A DNA stretch of 63,553 nt from Phenylobacterium sp. SCN 70-31. Its GTDB lineage: Bacteria > Pseudomonadota > Alphaproteobacteria > Caulobacterales > Caulobacteraceae. Below are positions 14,066 through 22,501 of this stretch, in pieces. The stretch lies in the NCBI RefSeq assembly GCF_001724605.1, contig NZ_MEEX01000027.1:1-63553 (forward strand). The letters run 5' to 3'. A model generated the notes under the pieces. It made no database searches. It had not been told where the DNA came from and was given only the letters and a program-made list of their open reading frames with translations. Made by a program: the position numbers and the translations under genes. Every line of letters begins with the position of its first letter. Positions within the stretch are counted from its first letter, which is position 1.

Positions 14066-16291
14066 ATGGGTTCCAGACATAGATTTCTGGCGCGTGCGTC
14101 CGTCATGGTGCTGGCCGCGGCGGTGGCCGCGCCCGTGACGCCGGCCGCCGCGCAGACCATCGAGGAGCTGGTGGTGACCGCGCGCAAGCGCGAGGAGAAC
14201 GTCCAGGACGTTCCGGCGGTCGTCAGCGCACTGAGCGGCGAGAACATCAGGGCCCTGGGCGGCGTGAGCGACACGCGCGACCTGGTGCAGTTGCTGCCGG
14301 GCGTGACCTTCATCGAGGCCGCGTCGAAGGCCAACGCCGAGCCCAACATCCGCGGCGCCGGCCAGGCCCGCCTGCCCAACTCAGACGCGGCGATCGGTCT
14401 CTATCGCGACGGAGCCTACATCGCCGGGGGCAACATCGGCGGCCGCGCCTTCCAGAGATTCGACCTCTTCGACGTCGAACGCGTCGAATCTCTGCGCGGG
14501 CCGCAGGGCGCGCTGTATGGCCGAAACGCCGTCGGCGGCGCGATCAACACCATCACCCGCAAGCCGGGCTTCAGCGATTCGGCCGAGGTGACCGTCGGCT
14601 ACGGCGATCACGACACCCTGGTGGCCAACGGTCTCTTCAACAAGGCGGTGACCGACACCTTCGCCGTGCGCCTGGGCTTCGACCACACGCAGCAGAGCGG
14701 ATGCATCTACAAGCGCCTGGACACCGGCGGCTGCTTCGACTTCATGAAGTATGGCGCGGGCCGCCTCGCGATGCGCTGGCGCCCGAACGACCGCTTCGAC
14801 GCGACGTTCGTGGCCGACTATTCCGACATGGCGACCGACTCGGGGGGCGTCGGCTTCTACCGCAGCGCGCCGCGGCCGTTCGACACCAACGACGTGAACG
14901 GCCGCACCTCGCTCAACACGGCGCAGTCCAATTTCAACTTCAGCTTCAGCTACGACCTGGGCTGGGCGGACCTCTATTCCACCACGAACCATCGCCGGCG
15001 CGACAGCGCATGGTACACCGACCCTGACGGCCTGACCGGCAACGCCCAGGCGCTGCGCACCGACAAGTCCGAGACGACGTTTCACGAGACCCGGCTGCAG
15101 GGCGAGGCCGATCGCCTGAACTGGCTGGTCGGCGCAGATCTCTTCTACCTGAAGGACGACTACAACATCCGCGAACGCGGCCTGGCGCTCCTCGTCAACA
15201 CGATGACGATGACGACAATCAACCCGAACAGCGACCTCAACACGTTGCTGGACAGCGAATCCTACGGGGTCTTCGGCTCGGTGGAATACAGCCTGACCGA
15301 GCGGGCGAAGCTGCAGGCCGAGGCCCGGTACAGCTACGACAAGAAAGAAGGCGAGATCATCGCCGTGCGTGTCGACGGCGGTCCCCGCTATGTCGACTTC
15401 CCCCCAGGCAGTCCGCAGGCGCGGCCCAGTGTCAGCTTCGAGAACCTGTCCTGGGGCGTGACCGCCTCGTACCGGTGGACGCCCGAACTCATGACCTTCG
15501 CGCGGGTCGCGACGGCCTTCCGCGCAGGGGGCTTCAACTCCGAGCTGGGCAACCCCTGCAACATGCCCGACGAGGTTCCGGGCACGTCCTGCAACCTGAT
15601 CGACGTGCCGTTCACCTACGAGCCGGAGAAGTCCATCACCTACGAGGCCGGGCTGAAGAGCACCTGGTGGGAGCGCCGGCTGCTGCTGAACGCCAATGTT
15701 TACTGGGTCGAGTACAAGGACCTGCTCGCGAACCTGAACAACGGCATCCCGCCGATGATGGACCCGCTCAACGGCGCGATGTTCCTCGCGAACGCGGGTG
15801 ACGCCTGGGCCCTCGGCGCCGAGGTGGATCTGAGCGTGAGCGCCCCCCTGCCGCCCGAGCTGGGTCAGCTCACCTTCACCGCGAACTACGCCCACCAGGA
15901 GGGCGAGTTCCGCGATCCGCCGGCCTTCCTGACCACGGTGCGGAAGGGCAACAAGGTCGCCCGCCTGCGGAACGCGCAGGTCACCGGCTCGGCGCTCTAC
16001 GCCAAGCCGATCACCGAGGACTGGATACTGAGAGCGTCCCTGACCGTGCGCCACGAGTCCGGCGGCTTCCAGGGGGCGGAGAACAACACGATCCTGGACG
16101 ACTACACCGTCTTCGGCGGGCGGGTGGCGCTGGAGTCCCAGCACTGGACCCTCTCGGTCAGGGCCCAGAACCTGTTCAACCACAGGTACTTCACCAACCA
16201 GGGCGGCACGCAGGTCTCCCCCGGCCTGCAGGAAGAGTACCGCCTGAACGACCCGCGCTACGTCGAAGCGACGGTCACGTACCGCTGGTGA
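14066..16291 (+). CDS. TonB-dependent outer-membrane receptor
   Basis: A 741-residue TonB-dependent receptor for energised uptake of a substrate too large or scarce for porins. ATG 14066 follows AAGGGGAAG; an in-frame extension upstream would run through the operators and is rejected. A signal peptide ends near residue 29 (PAAAQ). A TonB-box-like IEELVVTARKRE comes next, then the plug domain (about 45-160) with PNIRGAG, VERVESLRGPQGALYGRNAVGGAINTI. The beta-barrel fills the rest and ends in an aromatic residue (VTYRW). The family resembles sphingomonad/caulobacter receptors often annotated as iron receptors, but the sulfatase context argues for an organic substrate; that is inference. First gene of a four-gene unit. 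Confidence 0.93.
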   Translation: MGSRHRFLARASVMVLAAAVAAPVTPAAAQTIEELVVTARKREENVQDVPAVVSALSGENIRALGGVSDTRDLVQLLPGVTFIEAASKANAEPNIRGAGQARLPNSDAAIGLYRDGAYIAGGNIGGRAFQRFDLFDVERVESLRGPQGALYGRNAVGGAINTITRKPGFSDSAEVTVGYGDHDTLVANGLFNKAVTDTFAVRLGFDHTQQSGCIYKRLDTGGCFDFMKYGAGRLAMRWRPNDRFDATFVADYSDMATDSGGVGFYRSAPRPFDTNDVNGRTSLNTAQSNFNFSFSYDLGWADLYSTTNHRRRDSAWYTDPDGLTGNAQALRTDKSETTFHETRLQGEADRLNWLVGADLFYLKDDYNIRERGLALLVNTMTMTTINPNSDLNTLLDSESYGVFGSVEYSLTERAKLQAEARYSYDKKEGEIIAVRVDGGPRYVDFPPGSPQARPSVSFENLSWGVTASYRWTPELMTFARVATAFRAGGFNSELGNPCNMPDEVPGTSCNLIDVPFTYEPEKSITYEAGLKSTWWERRLLLNANVYWVEYKDLLANLNNGIPPMMDPLNGAMFLANAGDAWALGAEVDLSVSAPLPPELGQLTFTANYAHQEGEFRDPPAFLTTVRKGNKVARLRNAQVTGSALYAKPITEDWILRASLTVRHESGGFQGAENNTILDDYTVFGGRVALESQHWTLSVRAQNLFNHRYFTNQGGTQVSPGLQEEYRLNDPRYVEATVTYRW

Positions 16292-16310
16292 GTCTTCTCC
16301 CCGAACGCCT

Positions 16311-16341
16311 GCCCGGCCGGCGTCGCCGGCCGGGCGTCTTT
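16311..16341 (+). terminator. strong hairpin between the TonB receptor and DUF1214 gene
   Basis: An 11-bp perfect stem GCCCGGCCGGC / GCCGGCCGGGC with a 3-nt loop is followed by GTCTTTC. There is no real T-run, so it may act as a partial terminator or as an mRNA 3'-end stabiliser within the operon, lowering expression of the genes behind the receptor. Confidence 0.45.
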
Positions 16342-16364
16342 CGGGGTCGCAGGAAGGGACGAGG

Positions 16365-16952
16365 ATGAAGCGCGGAACCCTGGCGCTCGCGACCGTCGGA
16401 ACGACGCTCGCCGCATTCGCGGCCGGCGCCGCGGCGGCCTGGGTCATGAGCGGCGCGGCCTGGATGCGGACGGGCGTCGGCCCCGGCCCCTGGAAGACCA
16501 ACGCGGGCACAGGCGACGCCACCGCCGGTCCTCTGCATCGGGCCCTGGTGTCCCGTACGGGTCTCTGGGCGCTTCCCCAGTCGGAGGTGGTCTACTTCCG
16601 GGCCCTGACCGACGACGACGGCCGACCGCTCTCCCGCGCCTGCGTCTACGAGATCGCGGGACGGGGCGACCCTCCGACCCGCTGGTGGTCGATCAACCTC
16701 TATCGGGACCACTTCTGGGTGGACAACCCCACCGACCGCTACTCGTACTCCAGGACCACGGTGGCGCGCGCCGGCGACGGCTCCTGGCGCGTCAGGGTGG
16801 CGGCGGATCCCCAGCCGGGCGACTGGCTGCCGATGGGCGACCAGGACGGCCTGTTCCTGCTGTCGTTCCGGCTCTACCAGCCCGCGCCCTCGGTGGCCGC
16901 AGCCCCTCAGGAGACCCCCTTGCCGGGCGTGCGGAGAATATCATGCGCCTGA
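16365..16952 (+). CDS. DUF1214 domain protein (membrane-anchored, stand-alone)
   Basis: A 195-residue protein with one N-terminal hydrophobic segment (about 5-28), probably a signal anchor, then a DUF1214 domain (PF06742). Diagnostic pieces are RWWSINLYRDHFWVDNPTDRYSY (about 105-127), DGSWRVRV and the closing LSFRLYQPAP...PGVRRI. In many bacteria DUF1254 and DUF1214 are fused in one periplasmic protein; here each is a separate gene, and the next gene, overlapping by 10 bp, supplies DUF1254. The function of these domains is not established. A paralogous pair lies at 33995-35136. Confidence 0.8.
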   Translation: MKRGTLALATVGTTLAAFAAGAAAAWVMSGAAWMRTGVGPGPWKTNAGTGDATAGPLHRALVSRTGLWALPQSEVVYFRALTDDDGRPLSRACVYEIAGRGDPPTRWWSINLYRDHFWVDNPTDRYSYSRTTVARAGDGSWRVRVAADPQPGDWLPMGDQDGLFLLSFRLYQPAPSVAAAPQETPLPGVRRISCA

Positions 16953-17494
16953 AGACCGCAGCCATGCTGGCGGGCGTCGCCGTCGCCGCCGCGACGGCGG
17001 GCTGGTTCGGTGCGCTGGAGATCATCCCGCGCCACGCCACCGACCGGATGTGGAGCCAGTTCCAGAAGGCGGGCATGAAGCTCAACCGCCTCTCGCCAGC
17101 CCGCATACGGACCGCGAAGACGGCGAAGGTGGTGGCCGACAACGCCGACACTCTGACCCGCTCGGCGATCATCGACCTGTCGGACGGGCCGATGTTGTTC
17201 ACGGCCGAGATTCCGGGCGACGACCGGTACTGGTCGGTCTCGCTGTTCGCCCACAACACCGACACCTTCTTCGTGGCCAACGACCAGACGGTCGGGCCGG
17301 GACCCTACCGCCTGCTGATCCGCGAACGGGGCCAAGCAGGTCCCGCCGAGGCGGAGGCCGACGACGTGGCCGTGAGCCCCAGCCGCAGGGCTTTCCTCAT
17401 CATCCGCGCCGTCATGCGCGACCGCAACGATCCCGCCGAAGCGCAGGCGCTTCAGGCCCAGGTGATGGCGTCACAGCTCGAGCCGGTGCGGTAG
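16943..17494 (+). CDS. DUF1254 domain protein (stand-alone)
   Basis: A 183-residue protein starting at ATG 16943, inside the end of the DUF1214 gene (10-bp overlap, translational coupling likely). It has an N-terminal hydrophobic anchor (about 5-25), then DUF1254-type sequence (PF06863): VVADNADTLTRSAIIDLSDGPM, YWSVSLFAHNTDTFFVAND and GPYRLLIRERG. It is probably located in the periplasm with its DUF1214 partner. Function unknown. The next gene starts at the base after its stop. Confidence 0.8.
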   Translation: MRLKTAAMLAGVAVAAATAGWFGALEIIPRHATDRMWSQFQKAGMKLNRLSPARIRTAKTAKVVADNADTLTRSAIIDLSDGPMLFTAEIPGDDRYWSVSLFAHNTDTFFVANDQTVGPGPYRLLIRERGQAGPAEAEADDVAVSPSRRAFLIIRAVMRDRNDPAEAQALQAQVMASQLEPVR

Positions 17495-18604
17495 ATGCGC
17501 CGTCGGACCGCCGCCGTCGCCGTCCTGGCGCTGACGGCGACCGCCGCGATCGCGTTGTCCTGGACCACCCCCGTGCGGCCCATCGCCTGGACTCCCGATC
17601 CCAGCGATCCCGCCTTTCAAGGCCGCCGCACGGGTCTCACGATCGTCCGCACGCTCGATCTCGGGCCCGGCGCCGGTCCCGAGGACTGCGCCGCTCTGGC
17701 GGACGGGCGGCTGGCCTGCGGGCTCGCCGACGGCCGTATCGTGGTGGTCGAGGCCGACCTGTCCGGCGTGGCCGGCGTCATGGCGAACACCGGCGGCCGG
17801 CCTCTGGGCATCACGGTCCGGGGCCACGACGTGCTGGTCGCCGATGCGCGCAAGGGCCTGTTGCGGATCACGCCCGACGGCGCCGTGGCCGTGCTGCGCG
17901 CCGCATGGCCCGAAGGCGACCTGCGGTTTGCGGACGAATTGGCGACGACCCCGGACGGCGGCATCTGGCTCACGGACGCCTCGTCCCGCTGGGGACAGGA
18001 TGCGGTGGCGCAGGAGTTCACCGAACGTCGCCCCACGGGCCGGCTACTGCGGCTGGGACCCGACGGCCGGGGCGGCGCGGTGATGGAAGGATTGGGGTTC
18101 GCCAACGGGGTCGCGGCCGGCGCCGACCACGTCCTGGTGGCCGAAACCTCGCGGTGGCGGATCCTGCGGCGCTGGACCGCGGGGCCGCAGGCCGGCCAGA
18201 GCGAGGTGTTCGCCACCGGCCTGCCCGGCAGCCCCGACAACCTGACGCTGGATTCGCACGGGCGCCTGTGGGTGGCGCTGGTCGGGCCGCGCGGCGAGGA
18301 GGACGAACGCCTGGCCGGCCGCCCGCTGCAGCGGGCGATCCGCTTTCGCCTCCAGCGGCTGGCCGGGCCAAAGCCCCAGGGCCTCCGGCCGAGCGCGGTC
18401 ATGGTGTTCGGGCGCGACGGGCGCTTGCTGGGCCTGTTCGACGTTCCCCATCCGGAACTCGGGGGCGTCACCACCGTCGTTCCGACCGATCTGGGCCTCG
18501 TCCTGGGGACGAACCGGGGCCGCAAGCTGGCGCTGGCGGCATGGCCCGCCCTGCCGCCGGCGGAGGCGCCCGTCGGACCGCCGACCCGGTTGTCGGCGCC
18601 CTAA
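17495..18604 (+). CDS. strictosidine-synthase-like / SMP-30-type beta-propeller protein
   Basis: A 369-residue protein with an N-terminal hydrophobic segment (about 5-24; signal peptide or anchor), then a six-bladed beta-propeller of the strictosidine-synthase/SMP-30 superfamily. Characteristic segments are PLGITVRGHDVLVADARKGL, GLGFANGVAAGADHVLVAETSRWRI (about 195-220) and the LPGSPDNLTLDSHGRLWVA motif (about 241-259). Bacterial relatives are lactonases or esterase-like enzymes; the exact reaction is not known. It abuts the DUF1254 gene, the last member of the TonB-DUF1214-DUF1254 unit, and could open a lactone or ester product of the pathway (inference). Confidence 0.78.
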   Translation: MRRRTAAVAVLALTATAAIALSWTTPVRPIAWTPDPSDPAFQGRRTGLTIVRTLDLGPGAGPEDCAALADGRLACGLADGRIVVVEADLSGVAGVMANTGGRPLGITVRGHDVLVADARKGLLRITPDGAVAVLRAAWPEGDLRFADELATTPDGGIWLTDASSRWGQDAVAQEFTERRPTGRLLRLGPDGRGGAVMEGLGFANGVAAGADHVLVAETSRWRILRRWTAGPQAGQSEVFATGLPGSPDNLTLDSHGRLWVALVGPRGEEDERLAGRPLQRAIRFRLQRLAGPKPQGLRPSAVMVFGRDGRLLGLFDVPHPELGGVTTVVPTDLGLVLGTNRGRKLALAAWPALPPAEAPVGPPTRLSAP

Positions 18605-18633
18605 GCGGCGCGAACGGCCTGCATCCTGCGGTC

Positions 18634-18951
18634 TCAGACGTCGTCGTCGCCGACGGGGCCGCCCTCGTTCTCCCACTTGCCGATGGCGCGGGCGTCCTTG
18701 CGGTTGAACTTGAGGCGCACGCCCACACCGCCATCGGGCCCTTCGTCGATCAGGACGGCGCCGCCCTCTTCCAGCGCGAGGCGCAGGCGCCCCGCCGCGG
18801 CGGCGTCCAGACTCGCGCGACCCGCCTCGAAATCGGCGATCGCCGTCTCGTCCAGGCCCGACAGGCGGGCCACATGGTCGCGAGGCCACTGGACCAGGGC
18901 CCGGGCGGCGCGCGCGAGTGGGCCGGTGATGGGGGAGCCTGCGGCAGGCAT
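18634..18951 (-). CDS. small helix-turn-helix (XRE-like) protein
   Basis: About 105 residues from ATG 18951 (AGGAG ten bases upstream); a GTG at 18975 that overlaps the CorC-type gene stop would add eight residues. The middle, VQWPRDHVARLSGLDETAIADFEAGRASLDAAAAGRLRLALE, is a Cro/CI-type helix-turn-helix, and the C-terminal part ends in acidic GGPVGDDDV. No partner domain is seen. It probably belongs to the same transcript as the CorC-type transporter upstream. Regulatory target unknown. Confidence 0.65.
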   Translation of the reverse strand: MPAAGSPITGPLARAARALVQWPRDHVARLSGLDETAIADFEAGRASLDAAAAGRLRLALEEGGAVLIDEGPDGGVGVRLKFNRKDARAIGKWENEGGPVGDDDV

Positions 18952-18971
18952 GAAGCGTCGTCTCCTGTCGG

Positions 18972-20273
18972 TCACTCGCCCTGGCGCGGGGCCTTGAGGC
19001 GGAAGATCATCTTCTCGATGCGGCGCTCGTCCGCCTCTGCGATCTCGACGGCGTAACGGCCGATACGGACCACCTCGCCCTCCTGGGGGAAGCGGCCCAG
19101 GTGGTTCAGGATGAGACCCGCCGCGGTGTGGAAGCCGCCGGGCTCGAACGGCTCGTCCAGCACGTCGGACAGCTCCACGAGGTCGGCCTTGCCGTCCACG
19201 CGCCAGACACCCTCTTCGATGGGCATGATCGACGCGTCGGGATCGTCGTGCGCCTCCGGGAAGTCCCCAGCGATCATTTCCAGAAGATCGGTGGGCGTGA
19301 TGACGCCCTCGAGGCCGCCGAACTCGTCGACCACGAAGGCCATGTGCAGCTTCGACGCCTTCATCTGCTCCAGGGCGCCCAGCAACGACGTGGTCTCGGG
19401 GATGTAGATGGGGTCGCTGGCGAGACGACCCAGGTCAAGCGGCTCGCCGGCCAGGAGGGCGTCGGCCACGTCGCGCTTGTGGACCACGCCCAGCGGGCTG
19501 TCGAAATCGGTTCCCTTGGCCAGGACGAACCGCGAATAGGGGCACTTGCGCACTTCTTCGCGGATCACCGCCTCGGGATCGTCCAGCGATATCCAATAGA
19601 CCTCGGTGCGTGGGGTCATGGCCACGCGGACGGGTCTGTCGCCCAGGCGCATCACCTCCTGCATCATCGCCTGCTCCTGGGGCTCGATGACGCCGGCGCC
19701 CGTGCCCTCGGCCAGGACGGTCTCGACCTCTTCCTGAGTGACGGCGCTGCCATCCCGGTCGCGGACGCGCAGCAGGCGCAGCACCGTGGCGGTGGAGAAG
19801 GTCAGGAGGGTGACGAACGGCCCCATCAGCCGTGCGAGGACGGTCAGCGGTCCGGCCACCACGCCGGCGATGGCCTCGGAATGGATCAGGGCCAGCCGCT
19901 TGGGCACCAGTTCGCCCAGGATCAGCGAGAAGTAGGTGAGCATGACCACGACCAGGCCGGTGGCGATCTGCTCGGAATAGGGCGCGAGCAGCGGCCACGA
20001 GCGCTCCAGCATCTCGTCGAGTTCGCCCGCGATGGTGGCCTGACCGTAGGCGCCGGCCAGGATGCCGATGAGGGTGATGCCGACCTGGACGGCGGACAGG
20101 AAGCGGGTGGGATCATCGGCCAGGGCCAGCGCGGCGCGGGCGCCCTTGTCCCCGCGCTCGGCGCGGGCCTGAAGTTTGGCTTTTCGGGAGGACACCACGG
20201 CCAGTTCGGACATGGCGAAGAGGCCGTTCAGCAGCACCAGAAGGAGCACGACGGCGGAAGCGAAGAGGAGCAT
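18972..20273 (-). CDS. CNNM/CorC-HlyC family transporter with CBS pair
   Basis: A 433-residue membrane protein. The N-terminal CNNM transmembrane domain (DUF21, about 1-180) has LLLVLLNGLFAMSELAVVSSRKAKL and the ILGELVPKRLAL motif. A CBS pair follows (about 205-330, with MTPRTEVYWISLDD and FVVDEFGGLEGVITPTDLLE), then the C-terminal CorC/HlyC domain (about 345-430) with GVWRVDGKADLVELSDVL. The family is linked to magnesium or other cation efflux and to haemolysin-like annotations. ATG 20273 is chosen because the membrane domain begins there; a longer reading frame upstream is not expected. No strong ribosome site is visible. Confidence 0.87.
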   Translation of the reverse strand: MLLFASAVVLLLVLLNGLFAMSELAVVSSRKAKLQARAERGDKGARAALALADDPTRFLSAVQVGITLIGILAGAYGQATIAGELDEMLERSWPLLAPYSEQIATGLVVVMLTYFSLILGELVPKRLALIHSEAIAGVVAGPLTVLARLMGPFVTLLTFSTATVLRLLRVRDRDGSAVTQEEVETVLAEGTGAGVIEPQEQAMMQEVMRLGDRPVRVAMTPRTEVYWISLDDPEAVIREEVRKCPYSRFVLAKGTDFDSPLGVVHKRDVADALLAGEPLDLGRLASDPIYIPETTSLLGALEQMKASKLHMAFVVDEFGGLEGVITPTDLLEMIAGDFPEAHDDPDASIMPIEEGVWRVDGKADLVELSDVLDEPFEPGGFHTAAGLILNHLGRFPQEGEVVRIGRYAVEIAEADERRIEKMIFRLKAPRQGE

Positions 20274-20408
20274 TTTCCCGTGTTTCGGCGAGGCGCAGGC
20301 CGCCCCGACGCCCAGACTAGCGGGTGGGACCGCAAGACGCGAGGGCGCCCTGCGCCACCCGCCGTCGGCCGGCTTGCGCAGCCTGTGAGGCGGGGCCAAA
20401 ATGCGCAT

Positions 20409-20972
20409 ATGACCGGCGCCCCGTCGCACGAGAATCCCTCACACGCCCTGGCAGGCCCCATCGCGCAGGCCGCTCCGGCCGGGCTGCTGATCCTGGCCGC
20501 CGCGCTCTCGGTGACCGGTTGCGACCAGCCCAAGCCCCGCAATCCCCCGTCGGCCGCCGCCGGGCCGCCGGCCGCGCCCACGCCCACGCCCCCCACGCCG
20601 GACTGGGCGAAGCCCCTGCTGGGCCAGGCGCTGCAGGCCGCATTCCCCAAGACCGGCGCCTGCAAGGGCAACACGGACATCGTCCAGCGGACCTACGCCG
20701 GCGATCCGGCCGGCGTGCAGATCCACGGCTGGGGCTGGGACGCGGCGCGCAAGGCCCGGGTCGAGCGCGTGGTCCTGACCGACGCGGAGGGGCGCATCGT
20801 GGGCGCCGGCGCCGGCGGCGGCGAGCGGCCCGACGTCCCGGTCGCCCTGGCCGAGGTGACGGACGGGCATACGGGGTGGAACGCCGATGCGCCGGTGACG
20901 CACGGCCCGCTGCTGGCCTACGGCGTGGTGGCCGACGACACCGCCTGCGTCCTGGGCCGCATCGACTTCTGA
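20409..20972 (+). CDS. hypothetical lipoprotein
   Basis: A 187-residue protein, not assignable to a named family by eye. An N-terminal hydrophobic stretch (GLLILAAALSVTGC) ends in a good lipobox (VTGC), so lipidation is likely, although about 20 polar residues precede the hydrophobic core. A Pro/Ala/Thr-rich linker (about 45-65) leads to a small domain with HGWGWDAARKARVERVVLTDAEGRIVGAG and a closing VVADDTACVLGRIDF. Two Cys (GACKG and DTACV) could form a disulfide. It stands alone between the divergent transporter gene and hsp20. Confidence 0.6.
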   Translation: MTGAPSHENPSHALAGPIAQAAPAGLLILAAALSVTGCDQPKPRNPPSAAAGPPAAPTPTPPTPDWAKPLLGQALQAAFPKTGACKGNTDIVQRTYAGDPAGVQIHGWGWDAARKARVERVVLTDAEGRIVGAGAGGGERPDVPVALAEVTDGHTGWNADAPVTHGPLLAYGVVADDTACVLGRIDF

Positions 20973-21139
20973 CGCGACCGGCGGTCGGATTTCCGACCGA
21001 TCCGGACAGCGGGCAGCGCCCCCGACAGCGCCGTCATTGATCCGCTTCGTCGCAATCCCCACATAGGGTTTGTCCGGGCGAACCGAGCCGATACCGGGCG
21101 GTTCGACCGGAGAGTCGCTTCTTTCGAGGACTCTTTGGA

Positions 21140-21562
21140 ATGAACCGCAGCCTGATCTTCGACAGTCCGTTCCTGTTGGGCTTCGAACACACCCGGAACC
21201 TGATCGAGCGGGCGTCGAAGGCGGCCGCCGAGAGCTATCCGCCCTACAACGTGGAAGATCGGGGCGACGGCGCCCTGCGGATCACCCTGGCCGTGGCCGG
21301 GTTTTCGCCCGATCAGCTCAGCGTGACCGTAGAGGATCGGCAACTCACCGTGGCGGGCCGTCGCGACGGCGGGGGCGCGAAGACGGAAGAGGCCTATCTG
21401 CATCGCGGGATCGCGGCGCGCGGCTTCCTCCGCAGTTTCGTCCTTGCCGACGGCATGGTGGTGGATGGAGCGACCCTGGAGCACGGGCTGCTCCACATCG
21501 ATCTGGCCCGGCCGAAACCCGAGACCCGGATGCAGACCATACCGATCCGCACCGCGGGCTAG
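21140..21562 (+). CDS. small heat-shock protein Hsp20 (IbpA-like)
   Basis: A 140-residue sHSP of the alpha-crystallin family, an ATP-independent holdase. It opens MNRSLIFDSPFLLGFEHTRNLIER like the alphaproteobacterial IbpA class. The alpha-crystallin domain (about 35-125) has YPPYNVEDRGDGALRITLAVAGF, AYLHRGIAARGFLRSFVLADG and the tail MQTIPIRTAG. A DUF1150 gene follows, the usual partner in this class. A weak heat-shock-like element (ATTGAT then CCCCACAT about 14 bp later, near 21037-21063) lies upstream; this is tentative. Confidence 0.9.
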   Translation: MNRSLIFDSPFLLGFEHTRNLIERASKAAAESYPPYNVEDRGDGALRITLAVAGFSPDQLSVTVEDRQLTVAGRRDGGGAKTEEAYLHRGIAARGFLRSFVLADGMVVDGATLEHGLLHIDLARPKPETRMQTIPIRTAG

Positions 21563-21671
21563 TTTCGCCAGGACCAGGAAGAGCCGGACCGCTGCATTGC
21601 GCAGGGTCCATCAGATGCAGGGCCGGCTGAACCGGCGGCCCCCGCAAGCGTTGAAGAGTACGGAGGTGGTC

Positions 21672-21929
21672 ATGATGACGCCTGTTCTTTCGATGGAAGC
21701 GTTCGCCGCACTTGGCGCGCCCAATCTTGTCTATGTCCGCCCGATCAAGGCGTCGGAGATCATCGCCAGCACCCCCGCGGCGCAGATCCAGGCGTTCGAA
21801 CTCGACCCCGAGCAGACGCTTTACGCGGTGCACCGCGCCGACGGCGAGCGCCTGGCCGTGCTCACGGACAGGGATTCCGCCGTAGCCGCCGCCCTCGCGC
21901 ATGAGTTGGCGCCGGTCTCGGTGCACTGA
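21672..21929 (+). CDS. DUF1150 family protein
   Basis: 85 residues from ATG 21672, with GGAGG five bases upstream. The sequence NLVYVRPIKASEI...LYAVHRADGERLAVLTDRDSAVAAAL matches the DUF1150 family, small cytosolic proteins of unknown function usually encoded just after hsp20 in alphaproteobacteria. The 109-bp gap after hsp20 is consistent with cotranscription. Confidence 0.82.
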   Translation: MMTPVLSMEAFAALGAPNLVYVRPIKASEIIASTPAAQIQAFELDPEQTLYAVHRADGERLAVLTDRDSAVAAALAHELAPVSVH

Positions 21930-21967
21930 ATCCGGCCATCCCCTCCGACGGTGAGGAGCCCGGGAAT

Positions 21968-22432
21968 CTAAGCCGCCGGCCGCGCGGCGTCCTGAACCAG
22001 AAGGACGTGAACCGCGTCGGCCGTGCGAGCTTTGCGCAATTGCTCGCGCAGATCGCCCTGGCGCATGACGCGCGACACCCGGGCAAGGGCGCGCAAATGG
22101 TCCGCGCCTGCGTTTTTGGGTGCGAGAAGAACGAAGAGCAGATCGACCGGCTGGTCGTCGACGGACTCGAACTCCACCGGTTGTTCCAGGCGCACGAAGA
22201 CGCCGCGCATCCGCTCCAGGCCGTCAAGGCGCGCATGGGGCACGGCCACGCCATGGCCGACGCCGGTCGAACCCGCGGCCTCACGCTCCAGGAGGGCGTC
22301 GAGCACCTCGCCAGTCTCCAGGCCGAAATTCCGCGCGGCGATCTCGGCGATCACCGCCAGCGCCTTCTTTTTGTTGGCTGCGCGCACGCGCAGTGAGATC
22401 GCACCGCGATCCAGCAGTTCGCCGATGTTCAT
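21968..22432 (-). CDS. ptsN: PTS IIA-like nitrogen-regulatory protein
   Basis: EIIA-Ntr, the terminal phosphoacceptor of the nitrogen PTS (PtsP-PtsO-PtsN), with regulatory effects on potassium transport and stress. 154 residues form one PTS EIIA type-2 domain. The phosphorylated histidine is in GHGVAVPHARLDGL (about residues 58-71), and the C-terminal LLAPKNAGADHLRALARVSRVMR is typical. It ends the rpoN-exoD-hpf-ptsN series, 69 bp after hpf. Confidence 0.93.
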   Translation of the reverse strand: MNIGELLDRGAISLRVRAANKKKALAVIAEIAARNFGLETGEVLDALLEREAAGSTGVGHGVAVPHARLDGLERMRGVFVRLEQPVEFESVDDQPVDLLFVLLAPKNAGADHLRALARVSRVMRQGDLREQLRKARTADAVHVLLVQDAARPAA

Positions 22433-22501
22433 GGTCTCGAAGCACTACCTCGATCCGCTCGCGTCCGCCGGTGAGGGCGGACACGGCGGACGCCGCTGCA
22501 A

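Noticed and set aside
14381..16522. Very long open frame opposite the TonB receptor gene
   Set aside because: A shadow frame of GC-rich coding DNA: it has no recognisable domain, and the plus-strand receptor is complete with all family motifs.
21037..21063. Heat-shock sigma-32-like promoter before hsp20
   Set aside because: ATTGAT and CCCCACAT match the consensus only partly, so it is mentioned with the gene but not listed as a feature.
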